Source of the DNA: Leishmania donovani
Taxonomy: Eukaryota; Euglenozoa; Kinetoplastea; Trypanosomatida; Trypanosomatidae
Length of the DNA: 64,000 nucleotides
Direction: 5' to 3'
NCBI RefSeq assembly: GCF_000227135.1
Contig: NC_018241.1
Span: forward strand, 415,329-479,328
Part shown: in pieces, positions 20,097 through 30,191 of the stretch
How positions within the stretch are numbered: the stretch's first letter is position 1
Layout: the number at the start of each line of letters is the position of its first letter
Translations under genes and position numbers: made by a program
Notes under the pieces: generated by a model
Seen by the model: the letters and a program-made list of their open reading frames with translations, nothing else
Told to the model about the DNA's origin: nothing
Databases searched by the model: none

Positions 20097-21614
20097 TCAC
20101 CGAAACCCTCTGCGTTCTTGTTGGAAGTGCCCCACCATCGGCTGGCCTGCCCCAAGTGCCGGCGCGGAGCGAGGTTCGCTAGATCCGTGTGCAATACCCC
20201 GCATCGCCATCGCGTCGGCCGGCGCGGCAAGCGGGGTGTACTCCTTCACTGTGATGCCAAACTTCCGCTCAAACGCGAACTCAGCGAACTGGTATATGTA
20301 GTCCTGGAAAACGTCGCCGATGACGCCGTCATGCAGGCAGAAATACGGCATCTGCGCATCGTGCAGCGGGCGAGAGACAGACACGTACTCCGTCTGCCCG
20401 CTGATCATCTGCATGCGGCGATAGCGGTCAAGTTCGATGCTAAAGTAGTCGAGGGTCTTCGTCGCCACCCGCGTCGCATGCCGCTTCACATCGCGGTTCG
20501 ACCAGTGCGCCATGCGGCGCTGATCAAACTTTCCGTAGTACTCGATCGCGTACGCGGTACCAGAGCCGAAAATGCCCAAAACCTTCTCCCCCATGGACGC
20601 CAGCTGCGAGTCGCTTGGCGGTTTGCCCGTGTACAGGGTGTTGTGTAGACACAACGCAGAGCACAGGGATGGCAAACATTGGCTAAGAGCACGGTGCACC
20701 CAAATAGCCTTCATCTTGGGGAAGACGGTGTTGACAGCGTCGGGGCTGAGGATGGCGAATGGGCTGTACAGCAGCCACTGCGGGCGAAGCAACACATTCT
20801 TTGTGCCGTACGCTTGCAGCTCCATCACATTGTCGATAGGATCGAACTCCCGTGTCACAGGCTCGGAGAAGTGCCCGCACTTCCGGTACCACTGAAGTAG
20901 TTCTATCACGCGACGCACCTCAGTGTACACCGGCAGCTGATCCTCCTCCAGGCACTCAAGCAGGTACTCATCCAGTCCGTGAAGCAGGCCCCACGCGTAC
21001 GACTGCGGCGTCATGAGATGCAGGGTAAGGTCATCGTCGACTTGGTCCGCCTGCGGCACCCGAACGCACAGGAAGTCTGGGTGCAGATACGAAAAGCCGC
21101 GGAACTTCTTGCGAAACGCGTCACGGCGCTCGACGTCGAGCAGGAGGGACGGAGACAAGGTGTCGCACTGGCGCGGCGTTAGGAACAGGCCCGAGCGGGC
21201 CAGCACATGTGCAGCCATGTGGCCGTTCGAGCGAGGGAGACCCATTATCACGATCGGGTTCTCGACTGCAGGCTCCTTTGCGATTTCGCCACCATTCAGC
21301 CGGTACACCTCCTCGACGGCGAGCCTCTGAGCCAAGGCGTTGGTTAGCCGCGAGCGCAGCAGCTGACTACCATGCTTTGTGGTGCCCGTCTTGTCCTGGC
21401 AGGCACGACACAGCTTTTTCCACCAGCGCGCGTGCGGCAGGTGTGCCTCGGACGGCACTGCCACATTCGCTGCGGCGCACGCGTCCGTGACGACGGCCTC
21501 AAATTCAAAGCTCTCCTGCGCGGCGCGCGAGGTGAACATGTCGAGGAGGCGAGCCGGCCACGATCCGCCGCGGACCACGTCACGCACCCCCGCCATCGAC
21601 TTTAGTCCAATCAT
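20097..21614 (-). CDS. Sulfotransferase-like protein, divergent
   Basis: The frame opens at 22007, but the first 131 codons look like 5' UTR. The ATG at 21614 (MIGLKSMAGVRD) gives 505 residues. The layout matches the Sulfotransfer_3-type family: an N-terminal helical part, the nucleotide-binding loop ENPIVIMGLPRSNGHMAAHVL, a helix ending in LLQWYRK, and a VFPKMKAIWVHRALSQCLPSLCSAL segment corresponding to the 3'-phosphate-binding region (typically WTHRDP...PSLCS). Enzymes of this fold move sulfate from PAPS to a hydroxyl or amine. The loop reads PRSNGHMA where active members have PRSGTT or PRTGTT, and the usual LKSPxH reads LLRPQW, so catalysis is doubtful. Substrate unknown. Confidence 0.68.
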   Translation of the reverse strand: MIGLKSMAGVRDVVRGGSWPARLLDMFTSRAAQESFEFEAVVTDACAAANVAVPSEAHLPHARWWKKLCRACQDKTGTTKHGSQLLRSRLTNALAQRLAVEEVYRLNGGEIAKEPAVENPIVIMGLPRSNGHMAAHVLARSGLFLTPRQCDTLSPSLLLDVERRDAFRKKFRGFSYLHPDFLCVRVPQADQVDDDLTLHLMTPQSYAWGLLHGLDEYLLECLEEDQLPVYTEVRRVIELLQWYRKCGHFSEPVTREFDPIDNVMELQAYGTKNVLLRPQWLLYSPFAILSPDAVNTVFPKMKAIWVHRALSQCLPSLCSALCLHNTLYTGKPPSDSQLASMGEKVLGIFGSGTAYAIEYYGKFDQRRMAHWSNRDVKRHATRVATKTLDYFSIELDRYRRMQMISGQTEYVSVSRPLHDAQMPYFCLHDGVIGDVFQDYIYQFAEFAFERKFGITVKEYTPLAAPADAMAMRGIAHGSSEPRSAPALGAGQPMVGHFQQERRGFR

Positions 21615-24206
21615 GGTTTTTTTGCGACTTGGCCCGCGGAAAGGGAGGTAGAAAGTAGGAGAGTTGTGGCAGGGTGAGAGGGATTGTGTGTGCACGCGGA
21701 GTGCTGCGGCCCGCACTACGGCGAGCGTATTGGCAGGGACACACGCCCGCACATGCGCGCACACAAGAGAAGCAAAAGAATGGTGCGTGAGAGAGGGGCA
21801 GCTCTGCAAGTCTTTTGCGCAGCTGCCTCTCTCTGTTTCACTGGCACCAGCGAGGGGTGTTGCCGCAGCATTGTTGGCTCGGTCAACATAAAACGAAACG
21901 GTAAGAGCGCACGCACAAAAAGAAAAGGAGATGGTAAAGGGAGAACGAGAGAAGGATAGCTTGCACACGCTGGTGAGAAAAACTTGCTCGCATAGACATC
22001 GGCGCATGCAAGTCAGAGTGACAGCGGAGACAGCTATGGGGAAGAGAAAGACTAGGTCGATGTGCTACGACTGCGCCGACGTATGATCCCACAGAAGCGC
22101 GCGCATATACCTCTCCACCCTTGCCCTCATGTTGAAGCCTTCTGTCCATACGTAGGGGAGAACGCTGAGGGCAGAGGCTGCCGATCGTCGCATACCCTTT
22201 TCTATCCCTCCTTCGTGCTTCTTCGTCATGCCCACCCTCCTAGAGGGTGCACACCCGCCACGAGATCGCATCGATCGCTTCCACCGGAAAGCCAAGATGA
22301 CATCATGTGCACTCGTGCCTCGCGTAGCCTCTACCTCTCCTGCTTCTTTATTGGTTTCGATGCCGCTGCGGCTTTTTTTTTTGGTGAGGGTTTAGCCTCT
22401 ACAGACGGCGCAGGAAAGCATTCAGCTCATCGCTGCACTTCTTGCAGCGCAAACCTGTGAAACGAACAGAGTGAAACCGAAGAGCAGAAAAGGGCGAGAG
22501 AAGGATGCTAAGGCGGTGATGGGTGCTACGTCTCGTCTCCTGCTCTCAAACCTCCACGCGTGTGCAATTCTTTTTTGTCGTTGTTGAGGCTCCAACCACT
22601 GCGCCAACGGTATCATAGAAACAGACACCGATGGGGGAGAAGGGGGAGGGGGACAACACGAAGCTTCAGTGACAGTACACGGAGCGGGGATGGGGAGAGG
22701 GCAAACGTGTGCGACACACAAAACCCAACATTAAAGGCTGAGCTACCGCGAGTAAAATGCGTCTTGGCTCTCGCCAGAGTCATCAGCGTAGCGTACCTCG
22801 CAAACAAACAAAAACGCTGGTTTCCCGCTGCCCTCGTTCTGCTCTCCCTCCGCCATCCTACGCCGCACGCGCACACACGGGTATGCCCGCGCGATCACGG
22901 TACATACGCGCAAGCGCATTATACCATCGCGTAAACAACAATGAAAAGACCAGAGAGCGAGTTGTTTGCTGTTTATTCTTTTTTTTTCCTCTCTACAGTG
23001 AGCAAGCGTGGCATTAGAGACACCAAAGGAGGAAAAAGGAAACGGCGGCAGAGAAGCAACAAGACACGCTCAAGCATATGCACCTACACATGGCCACATG
23101 CCCACGGGGAGCAAAAAAAAAAATGAAAAGAGTGGGAAGACAGGCCTTCTTTAATGACAAGAAAAAAAAGAGAAGAGCGTGTAGAAACCAGGGCGATCGA
23201 GTCGGCATGTTTCAGCGCGACAGGTAATGCCGCGCTGTTGGTGTGGACGCTTGTGCAGAGGGGGGGGAGTTCTGCCTTTTTTTTTTGTGTGTGTGTGTGT
23301 GCCGATCGTTTATGTATGGATGTATTTGATATATTGTTTTGTTGTTGTTTTTCGGGCCTGCCTTTTGCTTGCTTGCCTCTTTCCTCGCCTTTGCTGGAAC
23401 GACGAGGTCAGACAACAACAGCGAATTATATAAAGTGCATTCATACATAATAATCTTTGAAGAAGCGAAAAAAAAAAAAGAACATGGAGACGCAGCCGCA
23501 ACCGGGGCTACAGAAGCCACCACAGATCTTGCAGCAGCGGACGCTTGCTTTCCATTCCTCCTCCTCCTATTCCTTTTGCAGTTGCTTACCTCATTAGATT
23601 TCTCTTCGAGTTCGTTCACAGAGTCATTCTACGTGTATGCATGCATGGATGTGTATGCGTATGCGTATGCTATTACGTTGCATTTCAGTAGAGAGCTCCT
23701 TCACGGCTACACGTCACCACAGAAGCTAAGCGAAAAGGGTTTCGCGAAAGAGAGGGAAGGAGGAAGGGGGGAGAGGAGCAGAGAGAAGGCACCGCAGACA
23801 ACGCGGAAACAACAACAACAAAAACAGCAAGGGTGTGTGGCCCCATGCCTGCGGCTTTCGATTTTTGTCGTCACTCTTGTGCACCTTTGGCTGCCGTGGC
23901 TTGTTGGGGTTCTCGCTCATACCGCCCACGGCAACAACTGACCTCCTCCTCCCGTGCTGCGTACACGGTGTTCAGGTATCGTTGCACCACAGCTTCGCGC
24001 ATCCGGGCCGCTTCCCTTTCCCTTTCTTTTCCCTCCCTTCCCGCGAGCGTGTGCAAGTTTGTGGGTGGTTGTCTTTCCGAGCAACAAGAGAAGACATTCT
24101 GCTTTACAACACCTTGTTTAATTTTCCTTTCCGCATTACGAGTAGTACCACCGCACTATGCACAGCTGCATGAACGCCGCTTTCCTGCCCGTGAACAGTG
24201 GTTCGG

Positions 24207-24243
<37 letters not shown>

Positions 24244-24481
24244 TGTCGATACAAGCCTGTTAGAGAACAGAGACCAGCAGTAGTAAGAAAAAGTCACCGT
24301 TGCACGCGCCCCACTGCACCACTTGAAAGTTCCGAAAACAAAACGAAAAAGAAACTGAGAACCGGAAAACATCTGGTTTCTTTTTGTTAGGATTGTTGCT
24401 GGGTCAATGCGAAGCATGGAGTGCATCCCAAGAGTTTTACAGCCCCTGCACCCTCCCCCCATGGCTAGTCCCCTATCACTA
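21615..24481. other. Long intergenic spacer
   Basis: About 2.9 kb with no convincing gene; the ORFs present are low-complexity. It contains poly-A/T runs (about 22373-22381, 23116-23124, 23278-23288 and 23469-23481), a GT run at about 23287-23301 and an AC microsatellite at 24211-24240. It presumably provides the long 3' UTR of VTC1 and the 5' UTR of the sulfotransferase-like gene. Confidence 0.6.
24211..24240. repeat. AC dinucleotide microsatellite
   Basis: Fifteen uninterrupted AC units, directly visible, in the 3' region of the VTC1 gene. Confidence 0.95.
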
Positions 24482-25024
24482 CTACTGCGAGAAGCGCGCG
24501 GACTCTGAAAAGGAGGAGACAACTGTCTGCGTGTATTGACGCTGCAGCGAGAAGAGCGTCGCCAAAGCCAGCGCTGAGCCTAGCACAAGTATTAGCAGCG
24601 TCGGGCCGCGTGTGTCGTCGTAGCGCATTGGCTCTCGCATATAGATCTTGTTGGCGCGATCGCGGAAGATAAACAGCGAGTATACCATGAACACAATTGA
24701 GACTGGGAGCAACACCAGGCCAGCTAGCTCCGCACCGTTGTTAGTGGAATCGCCAAAGTTCAACAGTGTCAGAGACATCAGGCCAATCATCACGGAAATA
24801 GACAGCCACTTCAAGAACGTGCGCTCATTTGCAAAGAAGGTCTTAGGATCGATCTTCTGGGGAACGCAAATACGTTTGTCGTTGACGGAGCCGGTGAGGT
24901 TTCGACCTCCCGGGCCCTGGAGGCTCTCATACTTGTCATCCCCTTCGTCTTGGCCCTCGGCCCACGGCTTCAAGGAGCCGCCGACACAACAGAGGTAGGA
25001 AAGACCGCGGTTCGCAGCGTCCAT
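24482..25024 (-). CDS. VTC1: Vacuolar transporter chaperone 1 (VTC1)
   Basis: 180 residues from the ATG at 25024 (MDAANRGLSYLCC); 26 further codons upstream are open but look like UTR. A cytosolic N-terminus contains the DPKTFFANERTFLKWL motif typical of the VTC1/DUF202 membrane domain, followed by three hydrophobic helices (segments beginning WLSISVMIG, GLVLLPVSI and GPTLLILVL). VTC1 is the small membrane subunit of the complex that makes polyphosphate from ATP; in trypanosomatids it sits in acidocalcisomes with VTC4. The size and three-helix layout agree with the family. It lies between a membrane-protein gene and the sulfotransferase-like gene, with no functional link evident. Confidence 0.92.
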   Translation of the reverse strand: MDAANRGLSYLCCVGGSLKPWAEGQDEGDDKYESLQGPGGRNLTGSVNDKRICVPQKIDPKTFFANERTFLKWLSISVMIGLMSLTLLNFGDSTNNGAELAGLVLLPVSIVFMVYSLFIFRDRANKIYMREPMRYDDTRGPTLLILVLGSALALATLFSLQRQYTQTVVSSFSESARFSQ

Positions 25025-25661
25025 GGTAGCGCAGCACGTCGATAGAACGCGAAGAAAAAAGAAAATGCTAAAAGTGCTAGGGAGCTTATAAAAGCAGATC
25101 ACCTATGAGCGAAAAGTGGCTGATATATAGGTGTGGAAGAGGGCTGCGTGAGCGTGTGTAACACTGTTTGTAAAGCAGGCACGGGTTTACCATCGCGTCG
25201 AGAAAAGGGCAACGGAGAGAACGAGAAAAGACATCGAAAAGAGTAAAGATGGAGCACTTTGTGAGATTGTGTTGTTTGCTGCTGTTCTAAATATGTTTCA
25301 CAGCCACCAGTTGGGCGACGGTAAGACATGTGGGCTGATGGCGGTCATCATCTGAGCCGAACGTTAGCTGTGCCGGTCGAACTGTGCGTGGCACCCTTTG
25401 CGATGCAGCATCGCTTTGCCCTCTTAGTTCCCTTTTTTAACCTATGCAATACGATGGCGCATTTGCACACAGAAGAAGTGCGCACACCGATACGAAGATC
25501 GTGCGACAGGTAGTGCCGACGACGCGAATGGACTCCGTTTCCACAGCGTAAAGCGGCCAGCTCTAAGGAAAAAAGAGGACGAGATAAGAGCAACGGGGCC
25601 GCTCACTTTCAAAGCAGCAATGAGAATTTCATCGTCGCCAGCTGTAATAAAAAAATAGCAA
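25025..25661. other. Intergenic spacer
   Basis: About 640 bp, AT-richer than spacers further left. No gene is seen. It carries the VTC1 5' UTR and the 3' UTR of the membrane-protein gene. Confidence 0.55.
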
Positions 25662-26285
25662 CTATTCGGGCTTCCTTCCAACATTGGAGGGCTGGCGGTA
25701 AGTGTCCGTGCTCGGGATGAGTACGGATTGCGTAGGGTTGTGCGCCGCTAGGTAGTTGGTGGTGAACACAGCGGTAGCGACGACAAGGCGCCACAGCATC
25801 GACCAGGCCAAGTATCGCTGCAGCGGAAGTTGCCAGAAAAGGGAATTCTCAAGCCCATTTACGCCAAGGCTGATAAGGTGCAGTGACGCAACGACCAGCG
25901 TGCCGGGAAAAATGAGAGAGTACAAAACAAACGGTACAAGCTTCCTATCACCCTGGCCGCCACAGACCACCGACAGAGGCCACGGCAAAGACCGCAGTAC
26001 AGACAGCTTCATTGGTGGGCTTTGGCCCAGAGCAATGGCACGCGTAATTTGGGTGCTGTTAGAAAACGTGATGCTGGCTATGAAGAGTGTAAAGCTGAAG
26101 ACGTTCACACAAAAAGTCGCTGTAACGAGAACTGCTGGTGCACTACTGCTTTCCACAGTTGACTTCTCCATAAAGTAGTTTGCGGCAAGCGTTAGTGAAG
26201 TCATAACACTAAAAGGCACAGCAAACGTAGGTCGTAAAAACACCTGTGAAAACGAATCTGTTTCTGGGAGAAGATAAAGCTCCAT
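25662..26285 (-). CDS. Multi-pass membrane protein, unidentified; upstream part possibly frameshifted
   Basis: From the in-frame ATG at 26285 this encodes 207 residues with several hydrophobic segments (around LRPTFAVPFSVMTSLTLAANYF, TFCVNVFSFTLFIASITF, PFVLYSLIFPGTLVVASLHLI and YLAWSMLWRLVVATAVF). I do not recognise the family. The coding frame appears to continue upstream: the same frame is open to a TGA just before 26390 and encodes another hydrophobic helix (LTFIGIACCLFCTLI). A second frame (26393-26571) then encodes a further helix but has no usable ATG. This suggests an ancestral gene starting near 26639 that has suffered two frame changes (see findings). It may be a pseudogene, a sequencing error, or a shorter protein starting at 26285. 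Confidence 0.55.
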   Translation of the reverse strand: MELYLLPETDSFSQVFLRPTFAVPFSVMTSLTLAANYFMEKSTVESSSAPAVLVTATFCVNVFSFTLFIASITFSNSTQITRAIALGQSPPMKLSVLRSLPWPLSVVCGGQGDRKLVPFVLYSLIFPGTLVVASLHLISLGVNGLENSLFWQLPLQRYLAWSMLWRLVVATAVFTTNYLAAHNPTQSVLIPSTDTYRQPSNVGRKPE

Positions 26286-27472
26286 GGTTCCTTTAAGCGA
26301 TGTTTGAATGTTGATTAGTGTACAGAACAGGCAGCATGCGATACCGATGAATGTCAAGCGTTTTGGTGTTTGTGAATGCGAAAAGCACACGTGTCAATGA
26401 CTGTAAAGCATTCCTGGAGCCAATAGCGGCGTCGAAGGTTTTTCCTTTTTCACTTAGAAAAGGCACGTAAGCGCAAAACAGGATACAGACGCAGGAAAGC
26501 GGGTAGTAGAGGGAAAAAGTCACTACGCAGCGCCAAAGCAGAAGCACCACAGTACGCGAAAGCCCTTGTACCTACTTGGTAATGCCCAAAACGCTAGGCG
26601 AGATGCATTTGATCTTTGCAAAGTGCAACTGCACGCCATGCTAGCTCATTCATATTCACACTCATATGCGTTTGGCACATTCATTTTGGCGTTGCTTTCG
26701 ATTTTTTTCTTCGCTGGAAAAAATGCGAGAAGTGGGTGATAAAAAGCTGGCCTGCAGACAGCAAGTGTGCAAAGCTTGCAGCTAAAGGGGGCTTTCATTC
26801 AGTTTGCCAGTCATTCATCAGACCGAGAAAAAGGAGAAAAAAAATAAATGGCCATCTACCTCGCAACCACAAAATGACAACCTCATCATCTCAGACGCAG
26901 GTATACTAGGAAACGAAAAAAAAAAAAGAAACATGCCTTTTCTGAATTGAAAAGGAGGAAGCAGCAAAAAGAAAAAGAAAAGAAAGTGTTGTTATGGGGC
27001 TTCTTGCATTCAGTCACCACAAGGGCAAAGATACAGGCCGTGCCCCATTAGTTTCATCATTCTCCATAGGCAGACACAACAAAGCGCTGGAGCAGAACTA
27101 CCGCGCAGTGTTTGCAGTAATGCAGTCTGCACTAGGATCGCAGGGGACGCACGGGCGGTCAAGTGAATATGCAGCCCTCACTTCCGCTTTCCGTTCCATA
27201 ACGGTCACCTTCAACTCAATGTACAAAACGTAAAGGAGCTCACTAGTACCGATGTCACGGGCTGCAAAAACTAGATTATGACATTCCCTTCACAGTTTAT
27301 CCGCCTCATCTTCATTGAGCACCTATGATTGGAGCAGGAGCTCTGCAGGCACACCGTGATGTCGATTTGATCAGATGAGACCCTGGTTCCGCAATGGTAG
27401 TATACGAATGCGGTACAGAAGCCAACAGATAATGCACCTGTTGTATATATATGTGTATACATGTCTGTTGAA

Positions 27473-27957
27473 TCACTTGATACGTGTCGAACAAATTTTC
27501 AAAGTCGCCTCGCTCACGCTTGCCCCCAGACACCCCATGTGATCGAGGGAGGGTGTTAATACGACTGCCGAGTCTGCACTGACGTTGATAAACTGGAATG
27601 GACTCGCACTTCTCACACAGAATACATCTATCGCAAAGGCGCGGTCATCATCTGTTGCTACCATTCAAGGGAGTCGAGCTTCGTTATACTTGCAGAACAT
27701 CCGTCTGCGATATCACAGACCGTCTCATATGTGCCCTCGTCTTTGCCAGGTAAACTGCCACGGGGAATCCTCGCTATAATTGTAGCGCAGTGATCTTCGG
27801 TTTTATCCTGCTACTAACAATGATGCGTCATCCATGCTTCCGAGAGCGAAGCAATACCGCACTTTGAATAGGTACAATGCGAAGTTTTGTTATCACCGCA
27901 GCAATAAGCGCCACGCGGATGCTTGAGGTAAACAACGCGCTGCGCTATACGGTGCAC
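27473..27957 (-). pseudogene. Decayed gene remnant, unidentified
   Basis: On the minus strand a frame open after a TAA at 27960 translates as protein-like sequence (VHRIAQRVVYLKHPRGAYCC ... CGIASLSEAWMTHHC), meets two consecutive TAG codons (27816-27811), then continues in the same frame (IIARIPRGSLPGKDEGTYET ... SITKLDSLEW) to a TAG at 27660. A neighbouring frame beginning at 27664 carries on with VATDDDRAFAIDVFCV and runs to a TGA at 27473. Good composition in one frame with stops and a shift is what a decaying minus-strand gene would look like. The family is not recognised, and chance open frames in AT-rich DNA remain possible. Confidence 0.35.
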
Positions 27958-28304
27958 TTACTCTCTTGAAAAAAAAAATCAGAGAAACAGCGGCGATTTT
28001 TGTTGCGGCAGCAGCACAACGCACACGACCGGGCACAGGCTTACAGTTTATCGTGCCGCCGTTTTAATCAAAAGTTGAGGGAATAGGGAAAGAGGGGCAA
28101 GGCATTTGGTCTCCCCGCTCCAATCGGCACAAGTAATAACAATAGATCCAGAAGTTTTTGAAAGGTGAGCATGAAGAGGCTTTTTGGTTTGGAAATAAAT
28201 GCAAAAGTGGTACTATCGGGTAAGGACAACAAAGCTCTCCAATAACCGAACACACCGCAATGGCATAGCTTACCCAGCTAGACGAGTAACGCTTTTCTTT
28301 TTGA

Positions 28305-28311
28305 AAATATA

Positions 28312-28349
<38 letters not shown>

Positions 28350-28356
28350 TATATTT
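28305..28356. repeat. Perfect 52-bp palindrome with TA core
   Basis: AAATATACTGA at 28305-28315 is followed by fifteen TA units (28316-28345) and the exact reverse complement TCAGTATATTT (28346-28356). The whole 52 bp is self-complementary and could form a hairpin in RNA or a cruciform in DNA. It lies about 95 bp past the COQ9 stop codon, within its expected 3' UTR. Confidence 0.9.
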
Positions 28357-28449
28357 ATATCGTGTGTGTACACACAGGAACCTCTTTGTTTCATGCGCAA
28401 AAAAAAGGCAAAGCAACAGGGGCCCTGCGGTCTTTTTTATTTTTGCATG

Positions 28450-29262
28450 TTAAAAGAACGTTTCAACCACAGCTTTTGTCAAGGACCGAGTGTCGGCCGC
28501 GTTCTGTGAAACGTCGCCTAACAAAGAAGTAGTGACCGCCCCATACACAAGCGCCACCTGCGCTCTTTTGCAGTACCACCCCATATTCAATGCCAAAGGG
28601 CCAGCATACGGACCTGATGAAAGCGAAATACCCTTAAGAAAGCTCTTCAAAAACGCCGAAGTAGGCAACGCGCCGTTGCTATCTAATTCTCCAGATTGAA
28701 TGCGGGACGCCATCGCCTTTGATCGGAGAATTCGGCGTGCCGGCTCAAGCAACTCTCCAAGTGTGGCAGCGCGCTCCATATAGTAGACTGTTGTATCGAC
28801 AAACTCAGCCAGATTGATCACGGCGTACGGTAAGTTGGCCGGAAGGTATTCAAGAGCCACTGCGCTTGGCCAGTGTTCCGCTAAAGGTGTCAGCAACTCG
28901 AGCTTCGACAAAAGAGCTTTCTCTGCAACGTTCTTCTCAGTGGGGAGTAGCAGTCTGTTTTGAACAAAGGCATCCACATTTGAGTCGATGCTCTTGATGA
29001 TGGCGTCCTTGTTGAAAGCAGACTCTAACTCCCGTTGCACATGCAAGTTTGTAGACTTCACAATGTGTTCGACGAGGGCAATCGGAAAGCCTCGGTTGAA
29101 AATCTGAGACAATGTTCGGTCGGTAATATCTTCCGCCCCGATGGATTTGAGCGAGGCAGCGAGGGCAGCGTTCGTGAATCCGGTTTTGGGGACATGCTTC
29201 GCCGCTTCAGACAAGATCTTAACCCTAAGCTGACAATGGGCCGGACTGAGAGCTGCGCACAT
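28450..29262 (-). CDS. COQ9: COQ9, ubiquinone biosynthesis lipid-binding protein
   Basis: 270 residues starting at the ATG 29262. The N-terminal half has the TetR-like helical arrangement of COQ9 (RVKILSEAAKHVPKTGFTNAALAASLKSIG ... in the place of the human LQQRILTAALEFVPAHGWT), then a LLTPLAEHWPSAVALEYLPANLPYAV segment matching the human YIEHWPRALSILMLPHNIP region, and a WYCKRAQVALVYGAV segment matching WYTRRAMLAAIYNTTEL. COQ9 binds lipid and partners COQ7 in the mitochondrial ubiquinone-synthesis complex. The protein begins close to the domain, so the targeting sequence is short or unusual. It is the first gene of the minus-strand unit, next to the strand switch. Confidence 0.88.
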   Translation of the reverse strand: MCAALSPAHCQLRVKILSEAAKHVPKTGFTNAALAASLKSIGAEDITDRTLSQIFNRGFPIALVEHIVKSTNLHVQRELESAFNKDAIIKSIDSNVDAFVQNRLLLPTEKNVAEKALLSKLELLTPLAEHWPSAVALEYLPANLPYAVINLAEFVDTTVYYMERAATLGELLEPARRILRSKAMASRIQSGELDSNGALPTSAFLKSFLKGISLSSGPYAGPLALNMGWYCKRAQVALVYGAVTTSLLGDVSQNAADTRSLTKAVVETFF

Positions 29263-29336
29263 TACGGTTTGGCAGAACTACAATTGTAGGTGTTTTTTTT
29301 TTTCGAAAAAAGAAATGACATTAGCAACACGCTCAA

Positions 29337-29356
29337 CTGAAAGGGGAAGGGAGGTA
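29337..29356 (-). promoter_or_regulatory. Predicted trans-splice acceptor for COQ9
   Basis: On the minus strand a pyrimidine tract (complement of 29339-29355) ends in CAG, the AG being the complement of 29337-29338. This would give a 5' UTR of about 75 nt. It is a pattern-based prediction. Confidence 0.45.
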
Positions 29357-29689
29357 GAGGTGCCGAAAGCAACAACACAAAAACAGAAGCAGACGGGAAC
29401 GCTTTGTCCTGGATATGCACACCATACTTTCATCTTGTCCTTTTGAAGCTTCTGGCACCATCAACGGTACCAGTTGTCGCGCTGGAGCGCAACCGTGAGC
29501 ACAACTTTGCAGTTAACTGCTTTCAACCAGAAATGTCCTACGTTGGAAACCTAGGGCACCTTGTCCTTTGTGTCAGTCTTTCCGGCCGCACAACCAGCTT
29601 CCTCAGTTTATCACTCGAGCTGAACCCCTCGAGCACTTCTATCGAGTAGTGAAAGAAGAGCAAGGTTTTTTTTTCGGTGCTTTTCAATG

Positions 29690-30191
29690 TGTCGATTCCC
29701 TGCAGCAAAACACGAGGTCAAAATCCACTCTGCTCCTGCCTATCGCGTGGTGCGGCGCAGCGGTGGAGACGCCTTCCAGCAAAATGCCGATCCGCTCATC
29801 GGAGCACGGCCCCTGCCTCAGGCGCTACCCGCCCGCCTCGCAGGTCGCCTCACAGCCGCTCCCCCATCATGCCGGGCGCACGTGCTGCATCCCTCCCCCC
29901 TCTCGGCGCGGCACAGGCTCCCGGCACCGGTAGGCAGCCATGGCCGCGTGGCGTACGTTGGAGTCGCGCAGACGCTTTACCCATCATACGAGTCGTGCAA
30001 ACGTGTTCACGGTCGCATGCAGCTCCAACGCAACGCCATCCCACGGCCTCACCGCCAACCTCAGTGGCGCTAAATCGCACGGAGCCCACACCCTTACGTC
30101 GCAGGTGCTCGACACTGTCACCACCGGAAGTGGCGCGGTGGCTGGCACGGTGAAGGGGCTGCTCAGCTTCAGGGTGAATACTGGAGCTTAA
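29690..30191 (+). pseudogene. GC-rich gene fragment inside the strand-switch region
   Basis: A 0.5-kb island with the GC-rich third positions of Leishmania coding DNA sits in AT-rich surroundings. One plus frame reads well up to about 30015 (segments APAYRVVRRSGGDAFQQNAD and RVAYVGVAQTLYPSYESCKR), and another reads well after it (NATPSHGLTANLSGAKSHGA, then TVTTGSGAVAGTVKGLLSFR), ending at TAA 30189-30191. This implies a frame change near 30015 and no proper start. It looks like the truncated remains of a plus-strand gene. The family is not recognised. Confidence 0.4.

Larger units (their letters stand above)
26391..28449. other. AT-rich interval with decayed coding remnants
   Basis: No intact gene. 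The part next to 26391 holds the out-of-frame N-terminal continuation of the membrane-protein gene. About 27470-27960 on the minus strand holds a broken reading frame (listed as a pseudogene). A 79-codon plus-strand ORF at 26994-27233 has a moderately protein-like composition but no homology that I recognise. A perfect palindrome lies at 28305-28356. The rest shows only A-runs and AT-rich DNA. Confidence 0.55.

Noticed and set aside
21615..22007. N-terminal extension of the sulfotransferase-like protein
   Set aside because: The upstream 131 codons are Ser/Cys/Ala low-complexity with the composition of pyrimidine-rich UTR.
26994..27233. A 79-codon plus-strand ORF with a protein-like look
   Set aside because: It opposes the direction of the unit, is short, has no recognised homology, and chance ORFs of this length are common in AT-richer DNA.
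28064..28255. A short minus-strand ORF downstream of COQ9
   Set aside because: Overlapping frames of similar length exist and the composition is not clearly coding; too weak to call.
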